Origin: Actinomycetes bacterium
GTDB taxonomy: Bacteria; Actinomycetota; Actinomycetes; Actinomycetales; Demequinaceae
Direction: 5' to 3'
NCBI GenBank assembly: GCA_023442845.1
Contig: JAEZXC010000088.1
Span: 1-15,442, forward strand
DNA: 15,442 nucleotides
The translations under genes were made by a program, and so were the position numbers. The notes beneath the pieces were generated by a model. It saw only the letters and a list, made by a program, of their open reading frames with translations. It searched no databases and was not told the origin of the DNA. This document shows positions 7,549-14,954 of this stretch, in pieces (position 1 is the stretch's first letter; every line of letters begins with the position of its first letter).

Positions 7549-9024
7549 CTACTCGTTCTCCCCAGCGTCGGTGTCGGCGTCGGTGTCGCTGTCGGCCGCC
7601 GACAGTCGTGCCCGGGGCTTTGACGTGAAAGGCACCCGCGTCGTCTCGCGTCGCACGACGGCTGGGGGAGCGTCGTCCGGCTCGGGAACTGCGCCCCACC
7701 CGTGGGTGTTGTCGATCTCGTACGCATTGCGGATGTCGAAGGTGGTGCCTACTTCTTCAGTGAGCGCCGGAAGCTCAGCGGTCATCTCGGCGAGCGATCG
7801 GCCGAGGATGGCGCGCTCGTCGTCTTTGGATGGCAACACGTTCTTGACGTACGACGCCGTGGCGACGGGCATTGGGACATCGTGGCCGGCGGATTGGGCC
7901 AAGTACCAGCGGTGATCGAGAATCTCGTGGAAGATCTGGGCGGGCTCGAGTTTGCCGCGCAGCTCGCGCGGCACCGCCTTCAGCGTCGGCTCAAAAATGT
8001 GTGTAAGCCACCGATGGGCGGCAAAGGTTTCGGTATCGAGTTCGTCGGCCCGGTAGCTCGCATACTCGTCGGCGTGAATCATCCGGTACTCGTCGAGATC
8101 GTTGAGAAGGCGGCGAGCCTGGTTCTCTTGAACGTCAAGACCGGTGAGACGCAAGAGGCGCCGCGAGTGGTGGCCCGCATCGACAACCTTGGGGCGGATG
8201 CGTACCGCGGTGCCGTCTGAGGTCTCCTCCATATCGATCTCATCCACGTCAAAGCCGAGCTCATTGAGATCGCGGACCCGTTGCGACACCATGAGCGGCA
8301 CGTTTGTCTCGATGACGGCAGTGTCGGTGAGCGCGGACCACAACTGGTTGTAACGCTCGCGCAAGCGTTCGGCAATCGCGAAGGGGTCGATGCCTTCGTC
8401 GAGATCTTCGCTCGCTTGGAGGTCGAGGAGTTCGCCCGTGATGTTGGTGACAGCAATGTCGAGGTCGTAATCGCGTTGGCCGTCGCTGAGGCGGGCGTGA
8501 AGATCGCCCGTCTCGGCGTCGACAAGGTACGCCGAAAACTCGGAGGCGTCGCGGCGGAACAGTGCGTTCGACAGCGACACATCACCCCAATAAAAGCCCA
8601 AGAGGTGGAGGCGCACGAGAAGCACCGACAGGGCGTTGATGAGGCGCTTACCCGTTGCCTTGCGCAGACCTTGACTGAAGAGCGCGCGATACGGCAAGGA
8701 GTAGGCGAGATGCTCAGTAACAAGAGCGCCAGGGAGTTCCTCTCCGGACGCATCGACACGGCCTGCCACAACGGCAATCGGTCGCACGCAGGGTGCTCCA
8801 AGGCGGCGCAACTCGCTCAGCATGGAGAACTCGCGTTGCGCGATCCGGGGGTCCGTCTCCTTGATGGCGAGAACTCCGTCGCCGTAACGCACAAAACGCA
8901 CAACGTGTCGCGATAGACCGCGTGGCAGAGCGGCGATGCGTTCTTCGGGCCATGCGCTCAGCGGAATCGACCACGGGAGGTTGATGAGCGATGCGTCGGC
9001 GGTACCGGTGATGCGCAGGGCCAT
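7549..9024 (-). CDS. DUF4032 protein with Kdo/WaaP-like kinase fold
   Basis: 491-aa protein that I recognise as the actinobacterial DUF4032 type: an N-terminal lipopolysaccharide-kinase-like (Kdo/WaaP) domain followed by the DUF4032 region. Kinase-like features can be read directly: K55 in AIKETD as the ATP-binding lysine, a FYWGDVSLSN catalytic loop (143-153) with D148 and N153, and LVDAETGD (167-174) with D169 where DFG would be. All key polar residues are kept, so phosphotransfer is plausible but the substrate is unknown. Residues about 240-440 form the DUF4032 part; the last 50 are low-complexity and acidic. No membrane helix is seen. The next gene, a HAD phosphatase, begins 2 nt after its stop. 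ATG start at 9024. Confidence 0.85.
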   Translation of the reverse strand: MALRITGTADASLINLPWSIPLSAWPEERIAALPRGLSRHVVRFVRYGDGVLAIKETDPRIAQREFSMLSELRRLGAPCVRPIAVVAGRVDASGEELPGALVTEHLAYSLPYRALFSQGLRKATGKRLINALSVLLVRLHLLGFYWGDVSLSNALFRRDASEFSAYLVDAETGDLHARLSDGQRDYDLDIAVTNITGELLDLQASEDLDEGIDPFAIAERLRERYNQLWSALTDTAVIETNVPLMVSQRVRDLNELGFDVDEIDMEETSDGTAVRIRPKVVDAGHHSRRLLRLTGLDVQENQARRLLNDLDEYRMIHADEYASYRADELDTETFAAHRWLTHIFEPTLKAVPRELRGKLEPAQIFHEILDHRWYLAQSAGHDVPMPVATASYVKNVLPSKDDERAILGRSLAEMTAELPALTEEVGTTFDIRNAYEIDNTHGWGAVPEPDDAPPAVVRRETTRVPFTSKPRARLSAADSDTDADTDAGENE

Positions 9025-9030
9025 GCGCCT

Positions 9031-9036
9031 AGCCTA
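9031..9036 (-). promoter_or_regulatory. Leaderless-type -10 element of the DUF4032 gene
   Basis: On the minus strand TAGGCT is followed by 6 nt and then the ATG, so transcription would start at the start codon. There is no ribosome-binding sequence at the right place, and no -35 match. Confidence 0.5.
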
Positions 9037-9124
9037 CGCGGACCACTCCGGGACCCACGCGGAGCGTCGGCGCTGCAACACCGGCGCCGCAGCGTCGGCC
9101 CGCGACGCCACGCGTCCGAAGACG

Positions 9125-9164
9125 CAGCAAGGGGCGGCCCGGAAAACCAGACCGCCCCTTGCTG
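9125..9164 (-). terminator. Hairpin terminator after the UgpC-type ATPase gene
   Basis: A perfect 13-bp inverted repeat, CAGCAAGGGGCGG (9125-9137) and CCGCCCCTTGCTG (9152-9164), with a 14-nt loop, starts 11 bp past the stop of the minus-strand ATPase gene. No T-run follows, which is common for actinobacterial terminators. It also separates that gene from the promoter of the DUF4032 gene. Confidence 0.75.
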
Positions 9165-9175
9165 TGAATATGCCG

Positions 9176-10303
9176 TTACTTGGTGAGGCGCTCACCAGTC
9201 GACGCGGAGAAGGTGTGCTGCTCACCGACGCGGATCGTGACCCACACGGTGTCGCCCTTCTTGGGAACCTCACGCGGGTCGATACGCACAACGATCTGCG
9301 AATCGCCAGCGGCGAAGTTGACGTCCTGCGACGCACCAAACTCGTTCGGCACGGTGCCGTAAATGTAGGCGTCCGAGCCGAGCTCCTCGACAACGTCGAC
9401 CTCAACCGGGATGGCGCCGTCAGCGTTCGGGGCAGCGAGGTCGAGCGCCTCGGGACGGAAGCCAAGAACCACCGAGTTCTTGTCCTCAGCCTTGAGCGCG
9501 GCGATGGCCTCGCGGGTCAGCGGCACAAGGCCACGGCCCACCTGTGCGGCACCGTTGACAACCTGGTACGTACCGATGTTCATCGCGGGCGAGCCGATGA
9601 AGCCTGCGACGAAGACGTTGGCAGGGGTGTCGTACATGTCGCGCGGTGTACCGACCTGCTGAAGGAGGCCGTCCTTGAGCACAGCGATGCGGTCACCCAT
9701 GGTGAGCGCCTCGACCTGGTCGTGCGTCACGTAGACGGTGGTGACACCGAGGCGGCGCTGCAGAGCGGCGATCTGGGTGCGCGTCTGAACGCGGAGCTTG
9801 GCGTCAAGGTTCGACAGCGGCTCGTCCATGAGGAACACCTGAGGCTGACGCACAATCGCGCGGCCCATGGCAACACGCTGACGCTGGCCACCGGAGAGGG
9901 CCTTGGGCTTGCGGTCCAAGTACTCGGTGAGGTCAAGAATCTTGGCGGCGTCTTCAACGCGCTGACGGATCTCCGCCTTGTTGACCTTGGCGATCTTGAG
10001 CGCGAAGCCCATGTTCTCTGCCACGGTCATGTGCGGGTAGAGCGCGTACGACTGGAACACCATCGCGATGTCGCGGTCCTTGGGCTGGACGTGGGTGACG
10101 TCACGGTCGCCCACCCAGATTGCACCCTCGTCGATGTCCTCGAGGCCTGCGAGCATGCGCAGCGACGTGGACTTTCCGCAGCCCGAGGGGCCGACGAGAA
10201 CGAGGAATTCGCCATCGGCGATGTCGATGTCGAGCTTGTCGACGGCCGGACGCTCAGTGCCCGGGTAAATACGTGTGGCCTTGTCATAGGTCACGGTAGC
10301 CAT
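9176..10303 (-). CDS. ugpC: Sugar ABC transporter ATP-binding protein, UgpC/MsmK type
   Basis: 375-aa cytoplasmic ATPase of the CUT1 carbohydrate uptake class; such subunits drive import of oligosaccharides or glycerol phosphate and can serve several permeases. ATG at 10303 has a GAAGGGA ribosome site; the frame is open upstream but those 59 residues look non-coding. Motifs: Walker A GPSGCGKST at 38-46, Q84 in FQSYALYPHMT, signature LSGGQ at 136-140, Walker B D160-E161, H194. The rest is the MalK/UgpC regulatory (TOBE/OB) domain, including LGFRPEAL and a final TGERLTK. No permease or binding protein is nearby, so it is an orphan ATPase, probably shared. The gene symbol marks the family; the sugar is not known. 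Confidence 0.9.
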   Translation of the reverse strand: MATVTYDKATRIYPGTERPAVDKLDIDIADGEFLVLVGPSGCGKSTSLRMLAGLEDIDEGAIWVGDRDVTHVQPKDRDIAMVFQSYALYPHMTVAENMGFALKIAKVNKAEIRQRVEDAAKILDLTEYLDRKPKALSGGQRQRVAMGRAIVRQPQVFLMDEPLSNLDAKLRVQTRTQIAALQRRLGVTTVYVTHDQVEALTMGDRIAVLKDGLLQQVGTPRDMYDTPANVFVAGFIGSPAMNIGTYQVVNGAAQVGRGLVPLTREAIAALKAEDKNSVVLGFRPEALDLAAPNADGAIPVEVDVVEELGSDAYIYGTVPNEFGASQDVNFAAGDSQIVVRIDPREVPKKGDTVWVTIRVGEQHTFSASTGERLTK

Positions 10304-10507
10304 TGCTGGTCCCTTCACCGGCAGGTACGTGCCGGACGATCCGTTGTGAAGAGCGCCAATGCTGTGTCCGCACTGACACTTGCCGCCGCGAGCTCGCGAC
10401 GACCCCCTTATCCTGCCACATACCACCCGGGACGTGCGGCCTGAGCACTTTCGAGCGGATCGGTCCTCGACCCCGTGCAAGCGGGCGACGCCTGTAACGT
10501 GTGGACC
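10304..10507. other. Divergent intergenic region with three inverted repeats
   Basis: This 204-bp gap lies between the divergent ATPase and kinase genes. It holds a hairpin CCGGCA-N6-TGCCGG (10318-10335) just upstream of the ATPase ribosome site, a dyad GTGTC-N6-GACAC (10364-10379), and a 12-bp perfect palindrome CGCGAGCTCGCG (10387-10398). The dyad is of operator size, but no regulator can be named. I see no convincing -35/-10 pair for the ATPase gene. Confidence 0.45.
10495..10500 (+). promoter_or_regulatory. Leaderless-type -10 element of the kinase gene
   Basis: TAACGT (TAnnnT) is followed by 7 nt and then the ATG at 10508, placing the transcript start at the start codon. This also argues for the ATG over the GTG at 10475, which would start upstream of the -10 box. 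Confidence 0.5.
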
Positions 10508-12097
10508 ATGGCGGCCCGCACCCTGAAGTCAGGCGATCACTTAGGCGGTTACGTGGTCGTTCGCGCACTTGGTGCCGGCGGCTCGGGCCAGGTGTACCTC
10601 GTGAGAAACGCCGAGGGTGCATATGCGGCTCTCAAACGAGTTGACGCACACGAAGACCCGGTGGCGGCCGAGCGTCTGCGCCGCGAGGTGTCTGCGCTCA
10701 TGGCGGTACGCCACCCGGCCGTGCCTCGTGTCCTCGATGCGGAACTCGAAGACGAGGACACGTTCGTCGTCTTCGAATACATCGAGGGACAGGCGCTCGC
10801 CGAGCACGTAGCGACGCACGGGCCGCTTGGCGGTGAGGAACTCGCCCACATGGCCGAGCGCATTGCCGGAGCTCTTGAAGCGGCGCACGCGGCGGGAGTG
10901 GTGCACCGCGACGTCACGCCGTCGAACGTCATGATGTCGCCCGAAGGTGCGGTCCTCATCGATTTTGGCCTGTCGCACCGCGAGGAAGATGAGCGCCTCA
11001 CCCGCGAGGGTCTCGTCAGCGGTACCGCCGGTTACGTTGCCCCTGAAGTGATTGACGGGGAGGAGCCGGGTGCGGCAGCCGACCGGTGGTCGTGGGCGGC
11101 AACGGTGGCCTTTGCGATGACGGGGAAGGCGCCGTTTGGGGTGGGCAGTTCCGCAATTCGCAAGACGCTTGCCGGGGGCTGGAAGTACCCCGACGTTGTG
11201 GGGGCTGAGGTGCTCGCCGCGGCGCTCGACAAGGCGCAGGACGCGCGTCCCGGGATGCGGGACGTCGTCGCGGCATTGCGTGGGGCCACCATTGCACTTC
11301 CTGTTCCCGGTGGTGCGGTGACCGAGGTGATGGACTCCGACGCCGACGCTGGTTGGGTAACCGACGTCGAAGGAGACGGGGCTGAAGGGGAGTGGGACGA
11401 CGAACCTCTCGACGGCGCTCAGTACGACGAGAACGGCGTGTGGATCGGCGACGATAGCGGGGACTTTGTTCTCAAAGCATCTTCTGATCTCATCGACATC
11501 GAGGTCTCACCGCGACGTCCCGTGCTCGTCGGCGCGTGGGCGGTTGCCACAGCCGTTGCTGCCGCTCTTGCCCCCGTGATCGCGGTGACTGTTGCTCTCA
11601 TTGCCACTCTTGTTGCACGCGTTGTCTTTCGGCGCTCCGAGTCACTACGGGTGCTGCGCGCCCGGCGAGGTGACCGTTGGCGCGGCAGCATGCTCTACAC
11701 GGTGAGTTTGCCATGGCACGTCGTGCGGGCCTTTGCCGAATTGCTGCCCTCGATCCTTACGGCTGCACTCATCGGCGGCGGCGCAGCGGCGTTGGGTTGG
11801 CGGCTCGTCACGATTGGCGCCGTCGCGCCCACCACCGAGCAGGGTCAAGCCTGGGGCCATGCGATTGCCCTTGGCATCGGGGCTTTGGCTTTTGAAGCCG
11901 CCTTGTGGTGGGGGTTGTGGTCGTGGGGCACCCGCGAGGGCGCCTATCGAGCGCTTGAATCGATTGCCCCAACACGTGGCGTGAGCGCCGCTTGGGTGAG
12001 CGTTGCCGTCATCGTCGCCGCGAGCGTCGGCGCTGCTGTGTACCTCGGCGCCGATGTGTGGTGGTGGCCGCTACCACCGCTCAGCGGGAAGGCCTGA
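10508..12097 (+). CDS. Serine/threonine protein kinase with C-terminal membrane domain
   Basis: 529-aa Hanks-type kinase. The ATG at 10508 is chosen over a GTG at 10475 because a -10 box lies between them. Kinase domain about 10-260: glycine loop GAGGSG (22-27), catalytic lysine K43 (ALKRVD), catalytic loop HRDVTPSN (133-140) with D135 and N140, DFG at 152-154, and a SGTAGYVAPE activation segment. All key residues are present, so it should be active. An acidic linker (about 277-333) follows. Hydrophobic stretches at about 340-374, 412-430, 449-469 and 494-516 suggest four or five helices, so the kinase sits inside the membrane. There are no PASTA repeats, so it is not PknB. The membrane part is unfamiliar; it could sense envelope state. 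Confidence 0.85.
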   Translation: MAARTLKSGDHLGGYVVVRALGAGGSGQVYLVRNAEGAYAALKRVDAHEDPVAAERLRREVSALMAVRHPAVPRVLDAELEDEDTFVVFEYIEGQALAEHVATHGPLGGEELAHMAERIAGALEAAHAAGVVHRDVTPSNVMMSPEGAVLIDFGLSHREEDERLTREGLVSGTAGYVAPEVIDGEEPGAAADRWSWAATVAFAMTGKAPFGVGSSAIRKTLAGGWKYPDVVGAEVLAAALDKAQDARPGMRDVVAALRGATIALPVPGGAVTEVMDSDADAGWVTDVEGDGAEGEWDDEPLDGAQYDENGVWIGDDSGDFVLKASSDLIDIEVSPRRPVLVGAWAVATAVAAALAPVIAVTVALIATLVARVVFRRSESLRVLRARRGDRWRGSMLYTVSLPWHVVRAFAELLPSILTAALIGGGAAALGWRLVTIGAVAPTTEQGQAWGHAIALGIGALAFEAALWWGLWSWGTREGAYRALESIAPTRGVSAAWVSVAVIVAASVGAAVYLGADVWWWPLPPLSGKA

Positions 12098-12137
12098 ACC
12101 GGGACCGGGGCCCCAAGGCCTAGACCGATTCGCTGGT

Positions 12138-12143
12138 TAGCCT
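12138..12143 (+). promoter_or_regulatory. Predicted -10 element before the MauE-DsbA cluster
   Basis: TAGCCT (TAnnnT) lies 27 bp upstream of the first mauE-like ATG, leaving room for a short leader that carries a GAGGAGGA ribosome site. No -35 match is visible. The preceding kinase gene ends at 12097, so read-through is also possible. Confidence 0.35.
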
Positions 12144-12170
12144 TCGAGCAGGTCCAGCGAGGAGGACATC

Positions 12171-12719
12171 ATGGTGCAAACGGAGCAGGCAGTGGCGCCT
12201 GTCCGCGAAAGCCGGTGGAGCCTGGTGCAACCGTGGCTCAGTCTGGTGGTCCGGCTAGCGATGGCTGGCATTCTCATCGCGGCAGCAGTTCCCAAGATGA
12301 CGAACCCAGATGAGTCCGTCATTGCCGTCCGCGCCTACCGACTGGTTCCCGATTCGCTTGAGGCGTTTGTCGGTGTGAGCCTGCCCTACTTCGAATTGGT
12401 GCTCGCCCTCATTCTCATTGCTGGCGTCTTCTCCCGGTGGTCGGGGATCGCGTGGCTCGTCATGATGGCGGGCTTCACGTTTGGTGTGATCTGGGCGTGG
12501 TCAAAGGGCTACAACATCGACTGTGGCTGCTTTGGCGGGGGCGGGGACATTGACCCATCTGAGGTTGACTACCCGGGCCACCTCCTCGAGCGGGCCGGCT
12601 TTATCGCGTTGGGAGCGTTCCTCACGGCCTTCCCACGCACGCCACTTTCGCTTGACGCGTGGATGCGGGGAGAGCCCCTCTTGCCGCGCCGCGCCGCAGT
12701 CACGGAGGACGCGTCATGA
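12171..12719 (+). CDS. MauE/DoxX-family redox-associated membrane protein, copy 1
   Basis: 182-aa membrane protein with four predicted helices at about 22-42, 68-88, 92-112 and 140-158. It resembles the MauE/DoxX group: RLAMAGILIAAAVPK in the first helix, then PYFELVLALILIAGVFSRW. Between helices 3 and 4 is a CxC motif, DCGCFGGGGDID, with C118 and C120. In methylamine users MauE is needed, with MauD, to mature disulfide-rich methylamine dehydrogenase; here the partner is the DsbA-like protein whose ATG overlaps this stop (ATGA). I infer a role in passing electrons to or from that thiol oxidoreductase; the function is not proven. A second copy lies at 13585. Strong GAGGAGGA ribosome site. Confidence 0.8.
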   Translation: MVQTEQAVAPVRESRWSLVQPWLSLVVRLAMAGILIAAAVPKMTNPDESVIAVRAYRLVPDSLEAFVGVSLPYFELVLALILIAGVFSRWSGIAWLVMMAGFTFGVIWAWSKGYNIDCGCFGGGGDIDPSEVDYPGHLLERAGFIALGAFLTAFPRTPLSLDAWMRGEPLLPRRAAVTEDAS

Positions 12720-13516
12720 CGCAGGCTCAACGAGTGGCCGCCGCTAAGAAGGCCGCCGAAGCGCAGGTGGCAGCCCAGCGTCGCCGCCTTGCCGTCACAT
12801 GGGGGCTCGTTGCGATCGTCGTCGTGGGCCTCCTGGCAGCCCTCATCGCGTTCATCGTGCGGCAGGGTGATGTGACAGAGGTCTCCGGCGAGGGGCAACT
12901 GACACCCACCGTCGCGAGCGAGAACCACGGCTTTGGGGTCGCGAAGTCGGGTGTGGTGGGCGAGGGCCTTGACGAACCGCCTGTGCGGCTCGATGTCTAC
13001 TTCGACTTCATGTGCCCCGCATGTGCAAGCTTTGAGTACTTCGAAGCGCCGTATCTCGATGAACTCCGCGAAAGCGGCGATGTGGTCGTCTACTACCACC
13101 CGCTCGCCAACCTCGACCGAGCGTCGGCCGGCTCGCAATTCTCGACGAGGTCGGCATCGGCCGCCGCACTCATCGCGGAGGAAGCGCCCGACGCTTTTGT
13201 TGCCTTTGTCGCGGAGATGTTTGCCAACCAGCCGGAACAGGGCACGACGGGACTCACCGATGAGCAGATGGTCGAGATTGCCCTCACGGCGGGAGTGCCT
13301 GAGGACGTCGCGAACCGGATTCCCGATCGCCAGTACACGTCGTGGGCGCGCGTCGCATCCGAGCAGGCAAGCCGTGACGGCATTCCGTACACACCCGCAG
13401 TTGTGCTTGATGGCGAGTTCCAAGACCCGCAAAGCGATCCGAGCGCATTCAACTGGACGGCGAGCGAAACCGCGCTCCGTGACGAAATTCTGCGAAGGGC
13501 GGCAGAAGCGTCGTAA
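12716..13516 (+). CDS. Membrane-anchored DsbA-like thiol-disulfide oxidoreductase, copy 1
   Basis: 266-aa protein. Start ATG at 12716 overlaps the upstream stop by 4 nt; the open frame goes further back, but only over the mauE-like gene. Residues 1-25 are an Ala/Lys/Arg-rich cytoplasmic helix, one membrane segment spans about 26-48, and the rest faces outside. The thioredoxin fold begins with VRLDVYFDFMCPACASFEYF, with active-site CPAC (C100, C103), an inserted helical domain (about 140-215), and the cis-proline loop YTPAVVLDG (T226-P227). Expected to form or isomerise disulfides in exported proteins, or to hand electrons to the MauE-like partner. CPAC differs from the CPYC of copy 2, which suggests a different redox potential or substrate. 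It is not a classical soluble DsbA. Confidence 0.88.
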   Translation: MTQAQRVAAAKKAAEAQVAAQRRRLAVTWGLVAIVVVGLLAALIAFIVRQGDVTEVSGEGQLTPTVASENHGFGVAKSGVVGEGLDEPPVRLDVYFDFMCPACASFEYFEAPYLDELRESGDVVVYYHPLANLDRASAGSQFSTRSASAAALIAEEAPDAFVAFVAEMFANQPEQGTTGLTDEQMVEIALTAGVPEDVANRIPDRQYTSWARVASEQASRDGIPYTPAVVLDGEFQDPQSDPSAFNWTASETALRDEILRRAAEAS

Positions 13517-13536
13517 ATTGGGCCTCCACGACGGGG

Positions 13537-13560
13537 AACGTCCCTGACACTCAGGACGTT
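13537..13560 (+). terminator. Hairpin between the two MauE-DsbA modules
   Basis: AACGTCCCTG (13537-13546) pairs with CAGGACGTT (13552-13560): nine base pairs with one bulged C and loop ACACT. It lies between the first dsbA-like stop (13516) and the second ribosome site. There is no T-run, so it may weaken read-through or mark an RNA processing point rather than stop transcription fully. No separate promoter for the second module is evident. Confidence 0.4.
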
Positions 13561-13584
13561 GACGCGTCAAGCAAGGAGGAACCA

Positions 13585-14118
13585 ATGCCGTCAGTGACCG
13601 ACGCTGAAACCCACGAGGACAGCGTGACGAGCGGGCGGTGGCGGCGTACTCAGCCGTGGCTGAGTCTGGTGGTGCGGCTTGCGATGGCAGGCATCCTCAT
13701 CGCAGCCGCCATTCCCAAAATGCTCGATATCGACCAGTCGGTATACGCCGTGCGGGCGTACCGCCTGCTTCCGGACGCCATCGAACCGATCGTGGGCGTT
13801 GGCTTGCCGTACTTCGAGCTGATCTTGGCTTTCGTGTTGCTCGCGGGCATCTTTACGCGCGGAGCCTCGATCGTGTGGCTCGTCATGATGGCCGGGTTCA
13901 CCTTTGGGGTGATCTGGGCGTGGGCCAAGGGCTACAACATTGACTGCGGTTGTTTTGGCGGCGGAGGCGACATTGACGCATCCGAAGTGAACTACCCCGC
14001 GCACTTGTGGGAGCGCGCGGGATTTGTCGCCTTGGGCACCTTCCTGCTTGTCTTTCCCCGGACGCATCTGTCTCTCGACGCATGGATGCGTGGCGAGCCT
14101 CTCATTTCTCGATCCTGA
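13585..14118 (+). CDS. MauE/DoxX-family redox-associated membrane protein, copy 2
   Basis: 177-aa paralogue of the protein at 12171. The alignment is easy by eye: QPWLSLVVRLAMAGILIAAA, then PYFELIL, WLVMMAGFTFGVIWAW, the CxC motif DCGCFGGGGDID (C121, C123) and SLDAWMRGEP recur almost unchanged. The N-terminal 20 residues and the tail after GEPL differ. Same four-helix layout. The ATG at 13585 follows an excellent AAGGAGGA ribosome site, stronger than that of most neighbours. The dsbA-like partner starts 18 nt downstream instead of overlapping as in copy 1. The shared CxC and glycine loop imply the same chemistry; as for copy 1, coupling to the DsbA-like partner is inferred. Confidence 0.8.
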   Translation: MPSVTDAETHEDSVTSGRWRRTQPWLSLVVRLAMAGILIAAAIPKMLDIDQSVYAVRAYRLLPDAIEPIVGVGLPYFELILAFVLLAGIFTRGASIVWLVMMAGFTFGVIWAWAKGYNIDCGCFGGGGDIDASEVNYPAHLWERAGFVALGTFLLVFPRTHLSLDAWMRGEPLISRS

Positions 14119-14136
14119 CCCCTAAGGAGTTCGACC

Positions 14137-14946
14137 ATGGCAAGCAAAGACAAGGTGGCTGCCGCCAGGCAGGCAGCTCAGGCCCAGGTGAAGGCGCGCG
14201 AGCGTCGGGCCCTCGTGGTCTGGATCGTGGTCGGCGTAGTGATTGTTGGCCTCTTCGCTGCACTGATCGCGTACATCGTCCGTCAGGGCGAGGTGAGCGG
14301 TGACCTCGGTGCTGGTGGCGAAGGCACCCCCACCGTCTCCACGTCAGATGGTGCGATCCCTGTGGGCATGAAGGGAATTGCTGGGCAGGACCTCGATGAC
14401 AGCCGCGCGCGTCTCGACGTCTACTTCGACTTCTTGTGCCCGTACTGCCGCCTCTTTGAGGAGTCGCAGGGAGCGACGCTCGAGCAGTTGCAGGCGGATG
14501 GCGTTGTCGACGTGTACTACCACCCGGTGAACTTCCTTGACCGCTTGTCACGTGGCTCGCAGTACTCGACGCGTGCTGGCTCGGCGGCCGCCCTTGTCGC
14601 GGAGGAGCAGCCCGAGGCATTCATTCCCTTCATGCGCTTGATGTTTGCCAACCAGCCCGCAGAGAACACGACCGGACTGAGCGACGACCAGATTGTTGAG
14701 ATCGCGAAGGCAGCGGGAGTGTCGGACGAGATCGCGAATCGCATTCCGGACTACGAGTATGCGACGTGGATGCGCCAGGCGACGGAGCGCGCGAGCAAGG
14801 ACGGCGTTGGCTTCACCCCTCAGCTCGCGATCAACGGCGTGCTGCAAGACCCGCAGGCGGATCCGAATGCGGTGAACTGGACGGTAGATGGCGCGTTACG
14901 GGACGCGCTCCTCGCCGCCCAAAAGGAAAACTCTGGGGCTCAATAA
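14137..14946 (+). CDS. Membrane-anchored DsbA-like thiol-disulfide oxidoreductase, copy 2
   Basis: 269-aa paralogue of the protein at 12716, with the same plan: basic N-terminal helix, one membrane segment (about 27-48, ending AALIAYIVRQGEV), a short linker, then a DsbA-type thioredoxin domain. The active site is CPYC (C101, C104) within RLDVYFDFLCPYCRLF, and the cis-proline loop is GFTPQLAINGV (T227-P228). Motifs shared with copy 1 include DVYFDF, VYYHP, FANQP, NRIPD and QDPQ. ATG at 14137 after TAAGGAG. An extended hairpin begins 8 nt past the stop, so this is probably the last gene of the cluster. An oxidase or isomerase role in the envelope is inferred from family. Confidence 0.88.
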   Translation: MASKDKVAAARQAAQAQVKARERRALVVWIVVGVVIVGLFAALIAYIVRQGEVSGDLGAGGEGTPTVSTSDGAIPVGMKGIAGQDLDDSRARLDVYFDFLCPYCRLFEESQGATLEQLQADGVVDVYYHPVNFLDRLSRGSQYSTRAGSAAALVAEEQPEAFIPFMRLMFANQPAENTTGLSDDQIVEIAKAAGVSDEIANRIPDYEYATWMRQATERASKDGVGFTPQLAINGVLQDPQADPNAVNWTVDGALRDALLAAQKENSGAQ

Positions 14947-14954
14947 CGCCCTAG

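Noticed and set aside
8936..10444. 502-codon open frame on the plus strand, opposite the ABC ATPase and part of the DUF4032 gene
   Set aside because: It mirrors two well-supported minus-strand genes, is unusually rich in His, Arg, Val and Leu, and reads like the familiar spurious frame antisense to ABC ATPases. High GC keeps the opposite strand open.
12091..12120. GGCCT...AGGCC inverted repeat after the kinase gene as a terminator
   Set aside because: Only five pairs with a 20-nt loop and no T-run; the match begins inside the coding sequence.
12569..13585. 338-codon open frame on the minus strand opposite the first DsbA-like gene
   Set aside because: Opposite strand codes a clear thioredoxin-fold protein; this frame is Arg/Cys-rich with no recognisable motif.
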